The notes: generated by a model not told the origin, from the letters alone. Shown: positions 9,488-19,402, counted from the stretch's first letter. The stretch is DNA of 64,000 bases from Isoptericola jiangsuensis (GCF_002563715.1 NZ_PDJJ01000001.1:3410001-3474000); one strand, 5' to 3'. Made by a program: numbers and translations.

Positions 9488-10315
9488 GTGACCGCAGCAT
9501 CATCCACCCCCCGCTGGACCCGCTACGTCGCGATCGGCGACTCGTTCTCCGAGGGCCTGTGGGACCCGTACCCGCACGCCGACGGCACCCCCGCCCCGAT
9601 CGGCACCGAGTCCGACGCCGTGCAGCGCGGCTGGACGGACCGGCTCGCCGACTCCCTCGCCGCACGCACCGAGGACCTGGAGTACGCGAACCTCGCGATC
9701 CGGGGCCGCAAGATGCGGCAGATCATCGCCGAGCAGCTCCCGGTCGCCCTGGAGATGGAGCCGGACCTCGTCTCCCTGGTCGGCGGCGGCAACGACATCC
9801 TGCGCCCCCAGGCCGACATCGACGCGATCTCGGCCGACCTCGAGGACGCCGTGGCCCGGATCCGCGCCACCGGCGCGGACGTGCTCATGGGCACCGGCTT
9901 CAAGGCCGGCGGGGCGTTGAAGGCGACCAACGGGCGCGTCGGCCGGTACAACGCCAACGTGTGGTCGATCGCCCGCCGGCAGGGCGCGTTCGTCCTCGAC
10001 ACGTGGGGCATGCGCTCCCTGTTCGACCTGCGCCTGTGGTCCGACGACCGCATCCACCTCACCGACGAGGGCCACCGGCGGATCGCGCAGGCCGCGCTCG
10101 TCGGCCTCGGCCTGGAGCCGGACGACGCCACCTTCGACGAGCCCTTGCCCGCCGCTGCGGCCCTGGCGCTGCGCGAGCGCGCCCGCGCCTCGACGCAGTG
10201 GACCCGCGTGCACGTCGTGCCGTGGGTGCAGCGCCGGCTGCGCGGCACGTCGTCCGGCGACGGCCGGACCCCGAAGTGGCCCGCCGCCGAGGCGTGGCCG
10301 CCCTCGCAGCGCTGA
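9488..10315 (+). CDS. SGNH/GDSL hydrolase family protein
   Basis: 275 residues with the GDSL-type blocks: block I VAIGDSFSEGLWDPY (nucleophile Ser about residue 19), block III GGGNDILRP, and block V DDRIHLTDEGHRR with the Asp and His. These serve ester hydrolysis; the natural substrate (lipid, acyl-sugar or peptidoglycan acetyl group) is not evident. There is no signal peptide, so it is probably cytoplasmic. The GTG at 9488 has little ribosome-site support and may be leaderless. It follows ung in the same direction and ends before a strong hairpin. Confidence 0.9.
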   Translation: MTAASSTPRWTRYVAIGDSFSEGLWDPYPHADGTPAPIGTESDAVQRGWTDRLADSLAARTEDLEYANLAIRGRKMRQIIAEQLPVALEMEPDLVSLVGGGNDILRPQADIDAISADLEDAVARIRATGADVLMGTGFKAGGALKATNGRVGRYNANVWSIARRQGAFVLDTWGMRSLFDLRLWSDDRIHLTDEGHRRIAQAALVGLGLEPDDATFDEPLPAAAALALRERARASTQWTRVHVVPWVQRRLRGTSSGDGRTPKWPAAEAWPPSQR

Positions 10316-10373
10316 CCCGACGTCGTCGGCACGTCCACGCACGCCGCCCACCGGCGGACGCGCACAGGGACGC

Positions 10374-10413
10374 CGAAGGGCGGGCCGCAGGAGTTCCTGC
10401 GACCCGCCCTTCG
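10374..10413. terminator. Hairpin between SGNH gene and tRNA-Thr
   Basis: CGAAGGGCGGG (10374-10384) pairs with CCCGCCCTTCG (10403-10413) and the stem continues inward through GCAGG/CCTGC. It lies between the convergent SGNH gene and tRNA gene and could terminate either transcript. Confidence 0.8.
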
Positions 10414-10420
10414 TGCGTGC

Positions 10421-10496
10421 TGGAGCCGCCTGTCGGGTTCGAACCGACGACCTTCCGTTTACAAGACGGGAGCTCTACCAGCTGAGCTAAGGCGGC
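10421..10496 (-). tRNA. tRNA-Thr (anticodon TGT)
   Basis: The minus-strand sequence folds as a 76-nt cloverleaf: acceptor GCCGCCT/AGGCGGC, D-arm TTAGCTCAGCTGGTAGAGC, anticodon stem CCGT/ACGG with loop CTTGTAA (anticodon TGT, template positions 10461-10463), T-arm GTTCGAACC. The 3' CCA is encoded (10421-10423). It reads ACA threonine codons, which are rare in this GC-rich genome. Confidence 0.97.
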
Positions 10497-10592
10497 GGGG
10501 CGGGATCATCCTACCGAGGGTGGTCCCGCGCCCCGGGGCGGGTGGTGCGCCCGCGGTCCGGGGACCGCGGGCTCACCGCCGCGCGTGGTGCG

Positions 10593-11468
10593 TCACTCGT
10601 CCGCGGGCTCCTCGGAGGCCGAGGGCTCGGGGGACGCCTCGGCCGTCGCGCCGGACTGCACGGCCGCGAGGAGGGCGCCCGGGGTGCCCCACTGCTCGAA
10701 GCGGGTGCCCTCGACCAGCACGGTCGGGGTGCCGAAGGTGCCGCCGGAGTTGACCAGCGACTCGTCGGAGGTGGCGTCGTTCGTCAGCGAGTACGTGTAC
10801 TGCCCGAACGTGGAACGCGCCGTGCCGTCGGCGATGGCGTCGGCGACGTCCGCCGGGACGCCCGCGCCCTCGGCGATCGCCGCGAGCTCCTCGTTGTCGA
10901 GGCCGGGCGAGTTCTCCTCCGGCTGGTTCGCGAAGAGCGCGTTGTGGAAGGCGAAGAACTGCTCGGGGGCGCGGTCGGCCACCCAGTAGGCGGCGGACGC
11001 GGCGCGCGTCGAGTAGTCGGTGCCGCGGGAGAGGCGGTCGAGGATCGCGACCGGGGTGACGACGACCGTCGCCTCGCCGTCGGCGAGCATGGCCTCGATG
11101 TCGGCCGCGTTGGTGTCCTCGAACTGGCCGCACACGGGGCACATGTAGTCGAGGTAGACGTCGATGACGGGAGCGCCGTCGTTCTCGGTGCCGGCCACGA
11201 GGTCGGAGCCCAGCGAGATGCCGGCGCCCTCGACCGCGGTCGACGGCACGGAGGTGACCTCAGCCAGCGGGATGTCGTCGACAGTGGACTTGCTCGCCTC
11301 GTTCCACAGGATGAACCCGGCGACGACGACGAGCGCGATGATCGCGGCGCCGAGGGCGCTGAAGACGACGACGCGGCTGCGCTTGTCGCGCTTGGCCTGG
11401 GCCTGCTGGCGGGCGAGGGCTTCGGCGCGCGCCGCCTCGCGGCGCTCGGCCTTGCTCTGGTTGGACAT
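10593..11468 (-). CDS. Membrane-anchored DsbA-family thioredoxin-fold protein
   Basis: 291 residues. A charged Lys/Arg/Gln-rich cytoplasmic N-terminus (MSNQSKAERREAARAEAL) precedes one TM helix (VVVFSALGAAIIALVVVAGFI, about residues 34-55), then an extracytoplasmic DsbA-like thioredoxin fold with active-site CPVC in DYMCPVCGQFE and a cis-Pro loop near FGTPTVLVEGTRF. It probably forms or isomerises disulfides in exported proteins. A Ser/Glu-rich C-terminal tail is present. It is upstream of tRNA-Thr and downstream of a kinase gene on the same strand. Confidence 0.94.
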   Translation of the reverse strand: MSNQSKAERREAARAEALARQQAQAKRDKRSRVVVFSALGAAIIALVVVAGFILWNEASKSTVDDIPLAEVTSVPSTAVEGAGISLGSDLVAGTENDGAPVIDVYLDYMCPVCGQFEDTNAADIEAMLADGEATVVVTPVAILDRLSRGTDYSTRAASAAYWVADRAPEQFFAFHNALFANQPEENSPGLDNEELAAIAEGAGVPADVADAIADGTARSTFGQYTYSLTNDATSDESLVNSGGTFGTPTVLVEGTRFEQWGTPGALLAAVQSGATAEASPEPSASEEPADE

Positions 11469-11548
11469 CTGCGTGACGGCCCTTCGGGTCGGTGGTACGA
11501 AGCGGATCCGGCGGTCAGCCTACCGTCGGGTCGCCCGTCGACCTGAGC

Positions 11549-11570
11549 GCGGGCAGGTGCTGCTGCCCGC
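11549..11570 (-). terminator. Small hairpin downstream of Ser/Thr kinase gene
   Basis: GCGGGCAG (11549-11556) and CTGCCCGC (11563-11570) form an 8-bp stem with a 6-nt loop, about 65 bp after the kinase stop and 80 bp before the DsbA-family gene. Modest support only. Confidence 0.5.
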
Positions 11571-11635
11571 ACCGACACCGTGGTCGCGCGCGACGCGCGA
11601 CAGGCTAGGAACGTCCCCTGTGAGGAACCTGGGAG

Positions 11636-13558
11636 TCAGAAGAACGACGGGGGGCCGTCCATCGGCCACCAGTGGATCTCGTGCGGCTCGGTGAAGATCG
11701 CGCCCATGAGCAGCCACGCCCCGACCAGGCACACCAGCACGACGACGGCCGCCCCCACCAGGCCCGGTGCGAGGTTGTTGAGGATGCGGCGCGCGCCGTC
11801 CCGCGCCGTGCGGCCCGCCGGCCCGAACCACGTGCACAGCACCGCCAGCACCATCGACACGGCGAGCACGGCGGCGAACACCGTCGGCTCGTTGCGCCCG
11901 CCGACCGAGCGGGACTCGACGTCCCCCAGGGGCGCCACGATCCAGTTGCCGTCGCCGAACAGCCAGTAGCCGCCCATCATCGCGAGCAGGCCCACGCAGC
12001 CGCCCACCAGCGCCGCCGGGATGATCCCCAGCGCCCCGACCACCGCGTGGTACGGGAACAGCAGCACCGCCACCCAGCCGTCCGACCGGCGCACCCCGTG
12101 CAGCTCGCGCCGCTCGTGGAACCGCTGCCCGGACGTCCCCACGATCCGGCAGAGCACCGTCACGCCGCAGAACACGCCGAACGCGACCAGCGGGTAGACG
12201 GCGGCGAGCACGACGAACGGCAGCCCGAGCGCCAGCACGGTGCCCCAGCGCCGCCGGTGCGCGGGCGCGACGTACGGTCCCGCCGGGACCTGCGGGACCT
12301 CGTCCGCGGGCGGTGGCGACTCCTCGGTGATCTCGTCGTAGGTGCGGTACCGGGCCGCGCCCACCGGCACCGACGTCGTGCCGCCGTCCTGCGCCTGCGC
12401 GCGGTCCCGCTCCAGCGCCGTCATCACCGCGGTCTCGTCGGCCGCGGCCACGGGCACCGACGGCGGGGGCGGCACCGGCGCGGTGCGCTCGGCCGCGGTC
12501 GGGTCGGGCACCACCCCGACCACCTGGGTCGCCCCGGCGTCGACCGGGCTGGCGACGTCCGCCGTCGTGTCCGGGCCGGACGCGTCCGCACCCGACGCCG
12601 CCGCCGCACCGGCCACCGCGGCCGTCGCCGCACCCGCCGCCACGACGATCCGCTGCGTGGCCTGCGGGTCCACGGACGCACCCGCGTCGTCGACGTCGGC
12701 GTCCGCCAGGTCGCGGCTGATCGCCCGCACCACCTCGGTCGGGCCCCACCGCCGGGCCGGGTCGGCCTGGAGGGCGCCCGCGAGCGCCTGCGCCGTCCGC
12801 GCGGGCACGCCGACGAGGTCCGCGCGACCCTCGCGGGAGCGGCGCAGCACGAGGTCGGTGGGACGCACCCCGAACGGGGAGCGGCCGGTCGCGGCGAACG
12901 CGAGCAGCGCGGCCCAGCTCCACCAGTCGGACTCGGGGACGGGGTCGGCGCCGTCGAGCAGCTCGGGCGCGATGTAGCCCGGCGTGCCCATGACGAAGCC
13001 CGTCATCGTGGCGCGGGCGTCACCGGGGCTCTGCGCGATCCCGAAGTCGATGAGGCTGGGGCCCTCCGGCGTCACCATGACGTTCGACGGCTTGAGGTCG
13101 CGGTGCACGACGCCGGACGCGTGGACGGACTCCAGGGCGTCGGCGAGCTGGTCGGCCAGGGAGTACAGGTCGGCGAGGTCGAGCGGCCCGCGGGCGTCGA
13201 CCTCCTCCTCCAGGGTGAGGCCGTCCACGAGCTCGGTGACGACGAACGCGTGCGACCCCTCGAACTCGGCGTCGAGGACCTGCGCGACGGCGGGGTGGCG
13301 GAGGCGCTGCAGGGCGGCGACCTCGCGGCGCAGCCGCTGACGACCGACGGGGTTGGCGTCGACGTGCGCGTGCAGCACCTTCAGCGCGACCCGGTGCCCG
13401 CCGCCGTCGACGGCCTCGTAGACGGCACCCATGGCGCCGCGACCCAGGACGGACACGACGGTGTAGCCGCCGACGTCGGTCCCGGGCACCAGGGTGCCGT
13501 CCGCGCCGCCCGCGGGCGCACCCGCCGCCATCACCTGCGCGTCGTCGCCCGTTCTCAT
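11636..13558 (-). CDS. Eukaryotic-type Ser/Thr protein kinase with polytopic membrane C-terminus
   Basis: 640 residues. The N-terminal kinase domain (about 30-290) has the Gly loop LGRGAMGAVYEAV, catalytic Lys60 (VALKVL), HRDLKPSNV with D154, and DFG at D171; activation-loop MTGFVMGTPGYIAPE is intact. An Ala/Pro/Thr/Asp-rich linker follows, then from about residue 435 at least four hydrophobic helices running to the C-terminus. There are no PASTA repeats, so it differs from PknB. The membrane region may be a sensor. ATG at 13558 is chosen because kinase homology starts about 30 residues later. It is divergent from otsA. Confidence 0.95.
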   Translation of the reverse strand: MRTGDDAQVMAAGAPAGGADGTLVPGTDVGGYTVVSVLGRGAMGAVYEAVDGGGHRVALKVLHAHVDANPVGRQRLRREVAALQRLRHPAVAQVLDAEFEGSHAFVVTELVDGLTLEEEVDARGPLDLADLYSLADQLADALESVHASGVVHRDLKPSNVMVTPEGPSLIDFGIAQSPGDARATMTGFVMGTPGYIAPELLDGADPVPESDWWSWAALLAFAATGRSPFGVRPTDLVLRRSREGRADLVGVPARTAQALAGALQADPARRWGPTEVVRAISRDLADADVDDAGASVDPQATQRIVVAAGAATAAVAGAAAASGADASGPDTTADVASPVDAGATQVVGVVPDPTAAERTAPVPPPPSVPVAAADETAVMTALERDRAQAQDGGTTSVPVGAARYRTYDEITEESPPPADEVPQVPAGPYVAPAHRRRWGTVLALGLPFVVLAAVYPLVAFGVFCGVTVLCRIVGTSGQRFHERRELHGVRRSDGWVAVLLFPYHAVVGALGIIPAALVGGCVGLLAMMGGYWLFGDGNWIVAPLGDVESRSVGGRNEPTVFAAVLAVSMVLAVLCTWFGPAGRTARDGARRILNNLAPGLVGAAVVVLVCLVGAWLLMGAIFTEPHEIHWWPMDGPPSFF

Positions 13559-13761
13559 GGCCCACACCGTAGCGCCGAGGCCCCGTCGTCGCGTGCCGGG
13601 GCAGGTCCGCGCGGGTCGTTGCGCGGCGGGATCCCGCGCCGCGACGCCGTTGTGATCCTCGTCGCCGACCGCGCGGGTGCTCGGGCACCTCGGTATGGTT
13701 CGCGAAGGATGCCCCGCCCGGCGCGGAGGGCACCGCGCCACAATCTGAGGAGAGTGCACCC

Positions 13762-15228
13762 TTGGCAGGTCAGGACTCGGCAAGCACCGGAGCCGACGGC
13801 TCGGAGGGGTACGACCTCGTCGTCGTCGCCAACCGGCTCCCCGTCGACTTCTCCGTGGGCGACGACGGCCAGGTGGACTGGCAGCGGTCCCCCGGCGGGC
13901 TGGTCACGGCCCTGGAGCCGGTCATGCGGGAGGCCGACGGGGCGTGGGTCGGCTGGTCGGGCGCACCGGACCTGGCGCACGAGCCGTTCGAGGCGGACGG
14001 GATGCTGCTGGTCCCCGTCACGCTGTCGGCGGCGGAGATCGAGCGGTACTACGAGGGGTTCTCGAACGACACCCTGTGGCCGCTGTACCACGACGTCATC
14101 GCGCCGCCGACGTACCACCGGCAGTGGTTCGACGCGTACCGGCGGGTCAACCAGCGGTTCGCGGAGGCGGCGGCCGCGCAGGCCGCGCACGGCGGGGTCG
14201 TGTGGGTGCACGACTACCAGCTGCAGCTGGTGCCGAAGATGCTGCGCGACCTGCGCCCGGACCTGCGCATCGGGTTCTTCGACCACATCCCGTTCCCCGC
14301 GGTCGAGCTGTTCCAGCAGCTCCCGTGGCGCAAGCAGATCATCGAAGGGCTGCTCGGGGCGGACCTCGTCGGGTTCCAGCGCGGCGGCGACGCGTCGAAC
14401 TTCCTGCGCTCCGTGCGTCGGCTGACGGACCACACGACGCGCGGCTCGATCGTGACGACGCTCGACGAGAACGGTCGGCCCGGCCGGCGCGTCCGCGCCG
14501 CCGCCTTCCCCATCTCCATCGACACGCACCACTTCGACCAGCTCGCCCGCAGCCCCGAGATCGAGGCACGCGCCAAGGAGATCCGCGCGGACCTCGGCGA
14601 CCCCGACGTCATGATGCTGGGCGTCGACCGCCTCGACTACACCAAGGGCATCCGGCACCGCATCAAGGCGTACGGCGAGATCCTCCAGGACGGCCGGCTC
14701 GACGTCGAGCACGCGACGCTCGTCCAGGTCGCCAGCCCGAGCCGCGAGAACGTGGGCGCCTACCAGGACCTGCGCGACGACGTCGAGGTGCTCGTGGGCC
14801 GCATCAACGGCGAGTTCGGCGAGCTGGGGCACTCCGCCATCCACTACCTGCACCACTCCTACCCGCCGGAGGAGATGGCCGCGCTCTACCTCGCGGCCGA
14901 CGTCATGCTCGTGACGTCGCTGCGCGACGGCATGAACCTCGTCGCCAAGGAGTACATCGCGGCCCGCCACGACCTCGGCGGCGTGCTGGTGCTCAGCGAG
15001 TTCACGGGCGCCGCGGACGAGCTCGCGCCCGGACCCCTGCTGGTCAACCCGCACGACATCGACGGGATGAAGGACATCATCGTCGCGGCCGCGAACATGG
15101 ACCACCGCGAGAAGCGCCGCCGCATGCGCAACCTGCGGCGCAAGGTCATGGCCGACGACGTCGCGAAGTGGTCGAAGGCGTTCCTCGGCGTCCTCACGGC
15201 CGTGCCGTCCCGGGACACGTATGTCTGA
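13762..15228 (+). CDS. otsA: Trehalose-6-phosphate synthase
   Basis: Transfers glucose from a nucleotide sugar to glucose-6-phosphate, giving trehalose-6-phosphate. The 488-residue GT20 protein has [11 protein letters not shown] near the N-terminus, [42 protein letters not shown] and a C-terminal [13 protein letters not shown] donor-site segment. The start is a TTG at 13762, supported by TGAGGAGAG 8 nt before it. It overlaps otsB by 8 nt, so the two enzymes are coupled. Confidence 0.97.
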   Translation: MAGQDSASTGADGSEGYDLVVVANRLPVDFSVGDDGQVDWQRSPGGLVTALEPVMREADGAWVGWSGAPDLAHEPFEADGMLLVPVTLSAAEIERYYEGFSNDTLWPLYHDVIAPPTYHRQWFDAYRRVNQRFAEAAAAQAAHGGVVWVHDYQLQLVPKMLRDLRPDLRIGFFDHIPFPAVELFQQLPWRKQIIEGLLGADLVGFQRGGDASNFLRSVRRLTDHTTRGSIVTTLDENGRPGRRVRAAAFPISIDTHHFDQLARSPEIEARAKEIRADLGDPDVMMLGVDRLDYTKGIRHRIKAYGEILQDGRLDVEHATLVQVASPSRENVGAYQDLRDDVEVLVGRINGEFGELGHSAIHYLHHSYPPEEMAALYLAADVMLVTSLRDGMNLVAKEYIAARHDLGGVLVLSEFTGAADELAPGPLLVNPHDIDGMKDIIVAAANMDHREKRRRMRNLRRKVMADDVAKWSKAFLGVLTAVPSRDTYV

Positions 15229-16045
15229 GCTGGACCCGACCCTCGCCGACGCCCTCGCGTCGTTCGGGGCGGACGACGCCGTGCTGCTCGTCGCCCTCGA
15301 CTTCGACGGCACCCTCGCCCCCCTCGTGGACGACCCGACGACGTCCACGATGACCCCGGCGGCCCGCGACGCCGTCGACACCCTCGCCACGACGACCGCG
15401 GACCACGTGCTGCTCGCGTTCGTGTCCGGCCGGGACCTGGACGACCTGGCGCTGCGCGCCGAGCCGCCCGTCGGCTCCTACCTGGTGGGCAGCCACGGTG
15501 CGCAGACGGGTCACGCCACCGCCGACGGCCTGGAGGCCGTGCCGCTGGAGCTGACCGCCGAGCAGGCCGAGGCGCTGGCGACCCTGCGGCACGACCTCGA
15601 CGCGGCGGTCGAGGGGCGCGACGGCGCCTGGGTGCAGCACAAGCCCAGCGCGGTGGTCCTGCACACCCGCCAGGCGGGCACCGAGGACACCCACGCCGCG
15701 ATCGCCGCGGCCGACGCCGCCGCCGCGCGACTCGGCCTGGAGGCCATGCACGGCAAGGACGTCGTCGAGATCGCCGTCGTGCACACCTCCAAGGGGCTGG
15801 CCCTCGACCGGCTGCGCGACGTCGTCGCGCACGACGTCCCCGGACCCGACGGCGCCACGCGCCGCGTGCGCGTGCTGTACGCCGGCGACGACACGACCGA
15901 CGAGACCGCGTTCGCGGTGCTGCGGCCCGGCGACGTCGGGATCAAGGTCGGGCACGGCGACACCGTCGCCGCGCACCGCGTCGCCGACGCCGACGACGTC
16001 GCCACCGTCCTGCGCCACCTCGTCACCGCGACCGCGGCCCCGTGA
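15221..16045 (+). CDS. otsB: Trehalose-6-phosphate phosphatase
   Basis: Dephosphorylates trehalose-6-phosphate to trehalose, completing the OtsAB route used for osmotic and desiccation protection and carbon storage. 274-residue HAD enzyme with nucleophile motif LDFDGTLAP (D27, general acid D29), a conserved GSHGAQ segment, and motif [14 protein letters not shown]. The ATG at 15221 lies inside the end of otsA. Full length for the family. Confidence 0.97.
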   Translation: MSELDPTLADALASFGADDAVLLVALDFDGTLAPLVDDPTTSTMTPAARDAVDTLATTTADHVLLAFVSGRDLDDLALRAEPPVGSYLVGSHGAQTGHATADGLEAVPLELTAEQAEALATLRHDLDAAVEGRDGAWVQHKPSAVVLHTRQAGTEDTHAAIAAADAAAARLGLEAMHGKDVVEIAVVHTSKGLALDRLRDVVAHDVPGPDGATRRVRVLYAGDDTTDETAFAVLRPGDVGIKVGHGDTVAAHRVADADDVATVLRHLVTATAAP

Positions 16046-16051
16046 CCAGCA

Positions 16052-16074
16052 CGGTGACGTGAGCGACGTCACCG
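16052..16074. promoter_or_regulatory. 9-bp inverted repeat after otsB
   Basis: CGGTGACGT (16052-16060), 5 nt, ACGTCACCG (16066-16074) is a perfect inverted repeat in the 179-bp otsB-ugpC gap. It could be a weak terminator for otsB or an operator for ugpC; position alone does not decide. Confidence 0.45.
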
Positions 16075-16134
16075 CCATGTACTATCGAGCGCGGGCCGTC
16101 CCGGGAAGATCCGGACCGGCCCGGACAACAGAAT

Positions 16135-16150
16135 GTGTCGCCGCCGACAC
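16135..16150. promoter_or_regulatory. Inverted repeat GTGTCG-N4-CGACAC upstream of ugpC
   Basis: A perfect 6-bp inverted repeat with a 4-nt centre, about 75 bp upstream of the ATPase start. Sugar-transport ATPase genes of this type are often under LacI-family control, whose sites are short palindromes; assignment as an operator is inference. Confidence 0.4.
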
Positions 16151-16224
16151 GCCAGTCGTGAACGCAGCACACCCGACCACAACGGATCGTCCGGCACGTA
16201 CCTGCCGGTGGAGAGGGATACATC

Positions 16225-17340
<1,116 letters not shown>

Positions 17341-17374
17341 CACAGGCACCCGGGGCGTGAGCCCCGCACGACAC

Positions 17375-17406
17375 GGGGCGGGTCCGGCAGCAGCCGGGCC
17401 CGCCCC
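17375..17406 (+). terminator. Hairpin terminator after ugpC
   Basis: GGGGCGGGTCCGG (17375-17387) pairs with CCGGGCCCGCCCC (17394-17406) around a 6-nt loop, 13 bp with one G-U pair. It lies 35 bp after the ugpC stop and before the DUF4032 gene. Confidence 0.8.
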
Positions 17407-17515
17407 CTCGCCGTCTAGGCTGGGAACCACGCCCACCCGCCGTGGGCATGACATCTGCCGTCGACACCCCGTCACCCGCAGCAGAGATCACACCCCCACG
17501 TGGACCGGAGGATCG

Positions 17516-18811
17516 GTGGACAGGCTCCAGATCACCTCGGCGACGCCCAACTCGGCGCTGCTCGACCTGCCCTGGCGGATGCCGCTCGCCCAGTGGCCCA
17601 CCGACGTCCTCGCCGCGCTCCCCCGCGGCATCTCCCGCCACGTCGTCCGGTTCGTGCGCCTCGACGGCAAGGTCCTCGCCATCAAGGAGATCAGCGAGGA
17701 CGTCGCCTTCCGCGAGTACGCGATGCTGCGCCAGCTCCGCAAGCTCGAGGTGCCGTCCGTCCGCCCCATCGGCGTCGTCACCGGCCGCGTCTCCGACACC
17801 GGCGAGCACCTCGAGGCCGCGCTCGTCACCGAGCACCTCGCGTTCTCCCTGCCCTACCGGTCCGTGTTCAGCCAGTGGCTGCAGACCTCCACCGCCGACC
17901 GCCTCATCGACGCCCTCGCCGTCCTCATGGTCCGCCTGCACCTCGTCGGCTTCTACTGGGGCGACGTCTCCCTGTCCAACACCCTGTTCCGCCGCGACGC
18001 CGAGCAGTTCGCCGCCTACCTCGTCGACGCCGAGACCGGCCAGCTGCACCGCGAGCTCACCCGCGGCCAGCGCGAGTACGACCTCGACCTCGCCCGCACC
18101 AACATCATCGGCGAGCTCATGGACCTCGCCGCCGGCGAGCTCCTCGACGACGAGATCGACGAGGTCGCCGTCGGCGACGCCCTCGTCGCCCGCTACGGCG
18201 AGCTGTGGCGGGCCCTCACCGGCGTCGAGGCGTTCGGCTCCGACGAACGGTGGCGCGTCGCCGCCCGCATCGACCGCCTCAACGAGCTCGGCTTCGACGT
18301 CGGCGAGCTGTCCATCACCACCGACATCGACGGCACCACCGTGCAGATCCAGCCCAAGGTCGTCGACGCCGGGCACCACGCCCGCCGCCTGCTGAAGATC
18401 ACCGGCCTCGACGTCCAGGACAACCAGGCCCGCCGCCTCCTCAACGACCTCGACTCCTACCGCGCCGCCACCGACCGGCAGGAGGACGACGAGCAGATCG
18501 TCGCGCAGGACTGGCTGCAGAACGTCTTCCAGCCCACCATCCGGGCCGTCCCCCGCGAGCTGCGCCGCAAGCTCGAGCCCGCGCAGCTCTACCACGAGAT
18601 CCTCGACCACCGGTGGTTCATCTCCGAGCAGGCCCAGCGCGACGTCCCCATGGCCGAGACCGTCGCCTCCTACGTCGAGAACGTCCTGCAGTACCGCCCC
18701 GACGAGAAGGCCATCCTCGGCATCGCCCCGGGCGAGGAACCCGAGGAAGGCCCGGAGGCCGACTACTTCCACTACGCCGCCACCGACCCGGCCGAGCCCG
18801 ACTCCCACTGA
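17516..18811 (+). CDS. DUF4032 family protein, kinase-like fold
   Basis: 431 residues, cytoplasmic. The N-terminal half looks like a lipopolysaccharide-kinase/RIO-like fold: RFVRLDGKVLAIKEISEDVAFREY (candidate Lys), later GFYWGDVSLSNTLFRRD and AYLVDAETGQLH (candidate catalytic and metal Asp). The C-terminal half is the conserved DUF4032 region with ITTDIDGTTVQIQPKVVDAGHHARRLL and HRWFISEQAQRDV. Substrate unknown. GTG at 17516 with GGAGGA close upstream. It follows ugpC in the same direction but behind a terminator, and converges on rlmB across a 647-bp repeat block. Confidence 0.88.
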   Translation: MDRLQITSATPNSALLDLPWRMPLAQWPTDVLAALPRGISRHVVRFVRLDGKVLAIKEISEDVAFREYAMLRQLRKLEVPSVRPIGVVTGRVSDTGEHLEAALVTEHLAFSLPYRSVFSQWLQTSTADRLIDALAVLMVRLHLVGFYWGDVSLSNTLFRRDAEQFAAYLVDAETGQLHRELTRGQREYDLDLARTNIIGELMDLAAGELLDDEIDEVAVGDALVARYGELWRALTGVEAFGSDERWRVAARIDRLNELGFDVGELSITTDIDGTTVQIQPKVVDAGHHARRLLKITGLDVQDNQARRLLNDLDSYRAATDRQEDDEQIVAQDWLQNVFQPTIRAVPRELRRKLEPAQLYHEILDHRWFISEQAQRDVPMAETVASYVENVLQYRPDEKAILGIAPGEEPEEGPEADYFHYAATDPAEPDSH

Positions 18812-18814
18812 CCG

Positions 18815-18845
18815 CGACTCAGCGCGAAGTCACGCGAGTCAGCGC
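18815..18845 (+). repeat. 20-bp-period intergenic repeat array B (2 units)
   Basis: CGACTCAGCGC at 18815 and CGAGTCAGCGC at 18835 are two units exactly 20 bp apart, directly after the DUF4032 stop and 8 bp before structured element 1. They are complementary in sense to array C further along the same gap. Confidence 0.85.
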
Positions 18846-18852
18846 GGGGTCA

Positions 18853-18951
18853 CGCGGGGTCGGGGTGAGGCGCGCACGGTCGCGTTCACGGGCCCCAGGG
18901 GGCCCTCCACTTCGGGATTGACGACCGTGCGCGCCTCACCCCGACCCCGCG
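18853..18951 (+). repeat. Nested-hairpin element 1
   Basis: A perfect 30-bp outer stem (18853-18882 with 18922-18951) encloses a 39-nt loop. The loop begins CGTTCAC, contains an inner inverted repeat GGGCCC-CAGG-GGGCCC and ends near TCCACTTCGGG. The 34-nt loop core is identical, in reverse orientation, to that of element 2, while the outer stems differ. It lies between the convergent DUF4032 and rlmB genes. It could act as an RNA terminator-like structure or be a mobile miniature element. Confidence 0.9.
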
Positions 18952-19056
18952 CTCAGTTCCGTGCCCTGCTCGCGCGCGCCGACGACGTCGTCGACCACCC
19001 GACGCACGACCGACACCAGCCGCGAGCCGAACGCCCTCGCCGACCCGGCGCGACGC

Positions 19057-19270
19057 ACGCTGACTCGCGGGAGCCGACGCTGACCGGACGAAGACCGCGC
19101 TGACTCGCGTGAACCTGCGCTGACTCGCGGGCGCCAGCGCTGACTCGCGTGAACGTGCGACTCGCGGGCGCCAGCGCTGACTCGCGTGAACGTGCGCTGA
19201 CTCGCGGGAACCGACGCTGACTGGACGAAGACTGCGCTGACTCGCGGAGATCTGCGCTGACTCGCGGAGC
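19057..19270 (-). repeat. 20-bp-period intergenic repeat array C (11 units)
   Basis: Units of GCGCTGACTCG (reverse complement of the array A word) start at 19057, 19077, 19097, 19117, 19137, 19157, 19174, 19194, 19214, 19234 and 19254. The period is 20 bp except for one unit (19157) that has lost 3 nt. Units at 19057, 19077 and 19214 are diverged. The 9-nt spacers cluster round CGNGAACNT and CGGGCGCCA, suggesting growth by duplication. The 105 bp before the array (18952-19056) show no feature I recognise. Confidence 0.9.
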
Positions 19271-19299
19271 GTCCGCACGACGCGAGCCGACGACGAAGG

Positions 19300-19394
19300 C
19301 CGGGGTCGGGGTGGCCGGGCACGGTCGTCCGACCCGAAGTGGAGGGCCCCCTGGGGCCCGTGAACGCGACCGTGCCCGGCCACCCCGACCCCGG
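19300..19394 (-). repeat. Nested-hairpin element 2 (inverted copy)
   Basis: A perfect 28-bp outer stem (19300-19327 with 19367-19394) encloses a 39-nt loop whose reverse complement shares 34 consecutive identical nucleotides with the element 1 loop, from CGTTCAC to CACTTCGGG. Its stem sequence partly resembles that of element 1 (GGGGTCGGGGTG core) but differs towards the loop, with both arms changed together. Confidence 0.9.
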
Positions 19395-19402
19395 ACGCAA
19401 CC

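Noticed and set aside
11672..14425. 917-codon plus-strand frame spanning the kinase and otsA
   Set aside because: Overlaps two convincingly coding genes in other frames; composition is Arg/Ala/His-rich shadow.
18853..19394. Composite transposon bounded by inverted repeats (elements 1 and 2)
   Set aside because: No transposase between them, no target-site duplication visible, and a similar single element occurs alone at 34382.
18886..19400. Minus-strand open frames of about 155-165 codons in the DUF4032-rlmB gap
   Set aside because: They translate the 20-bp repeats and hairpin elements (repeated SRESA/ASQR strings); no ribosome site or homology. Treated as non-coding.
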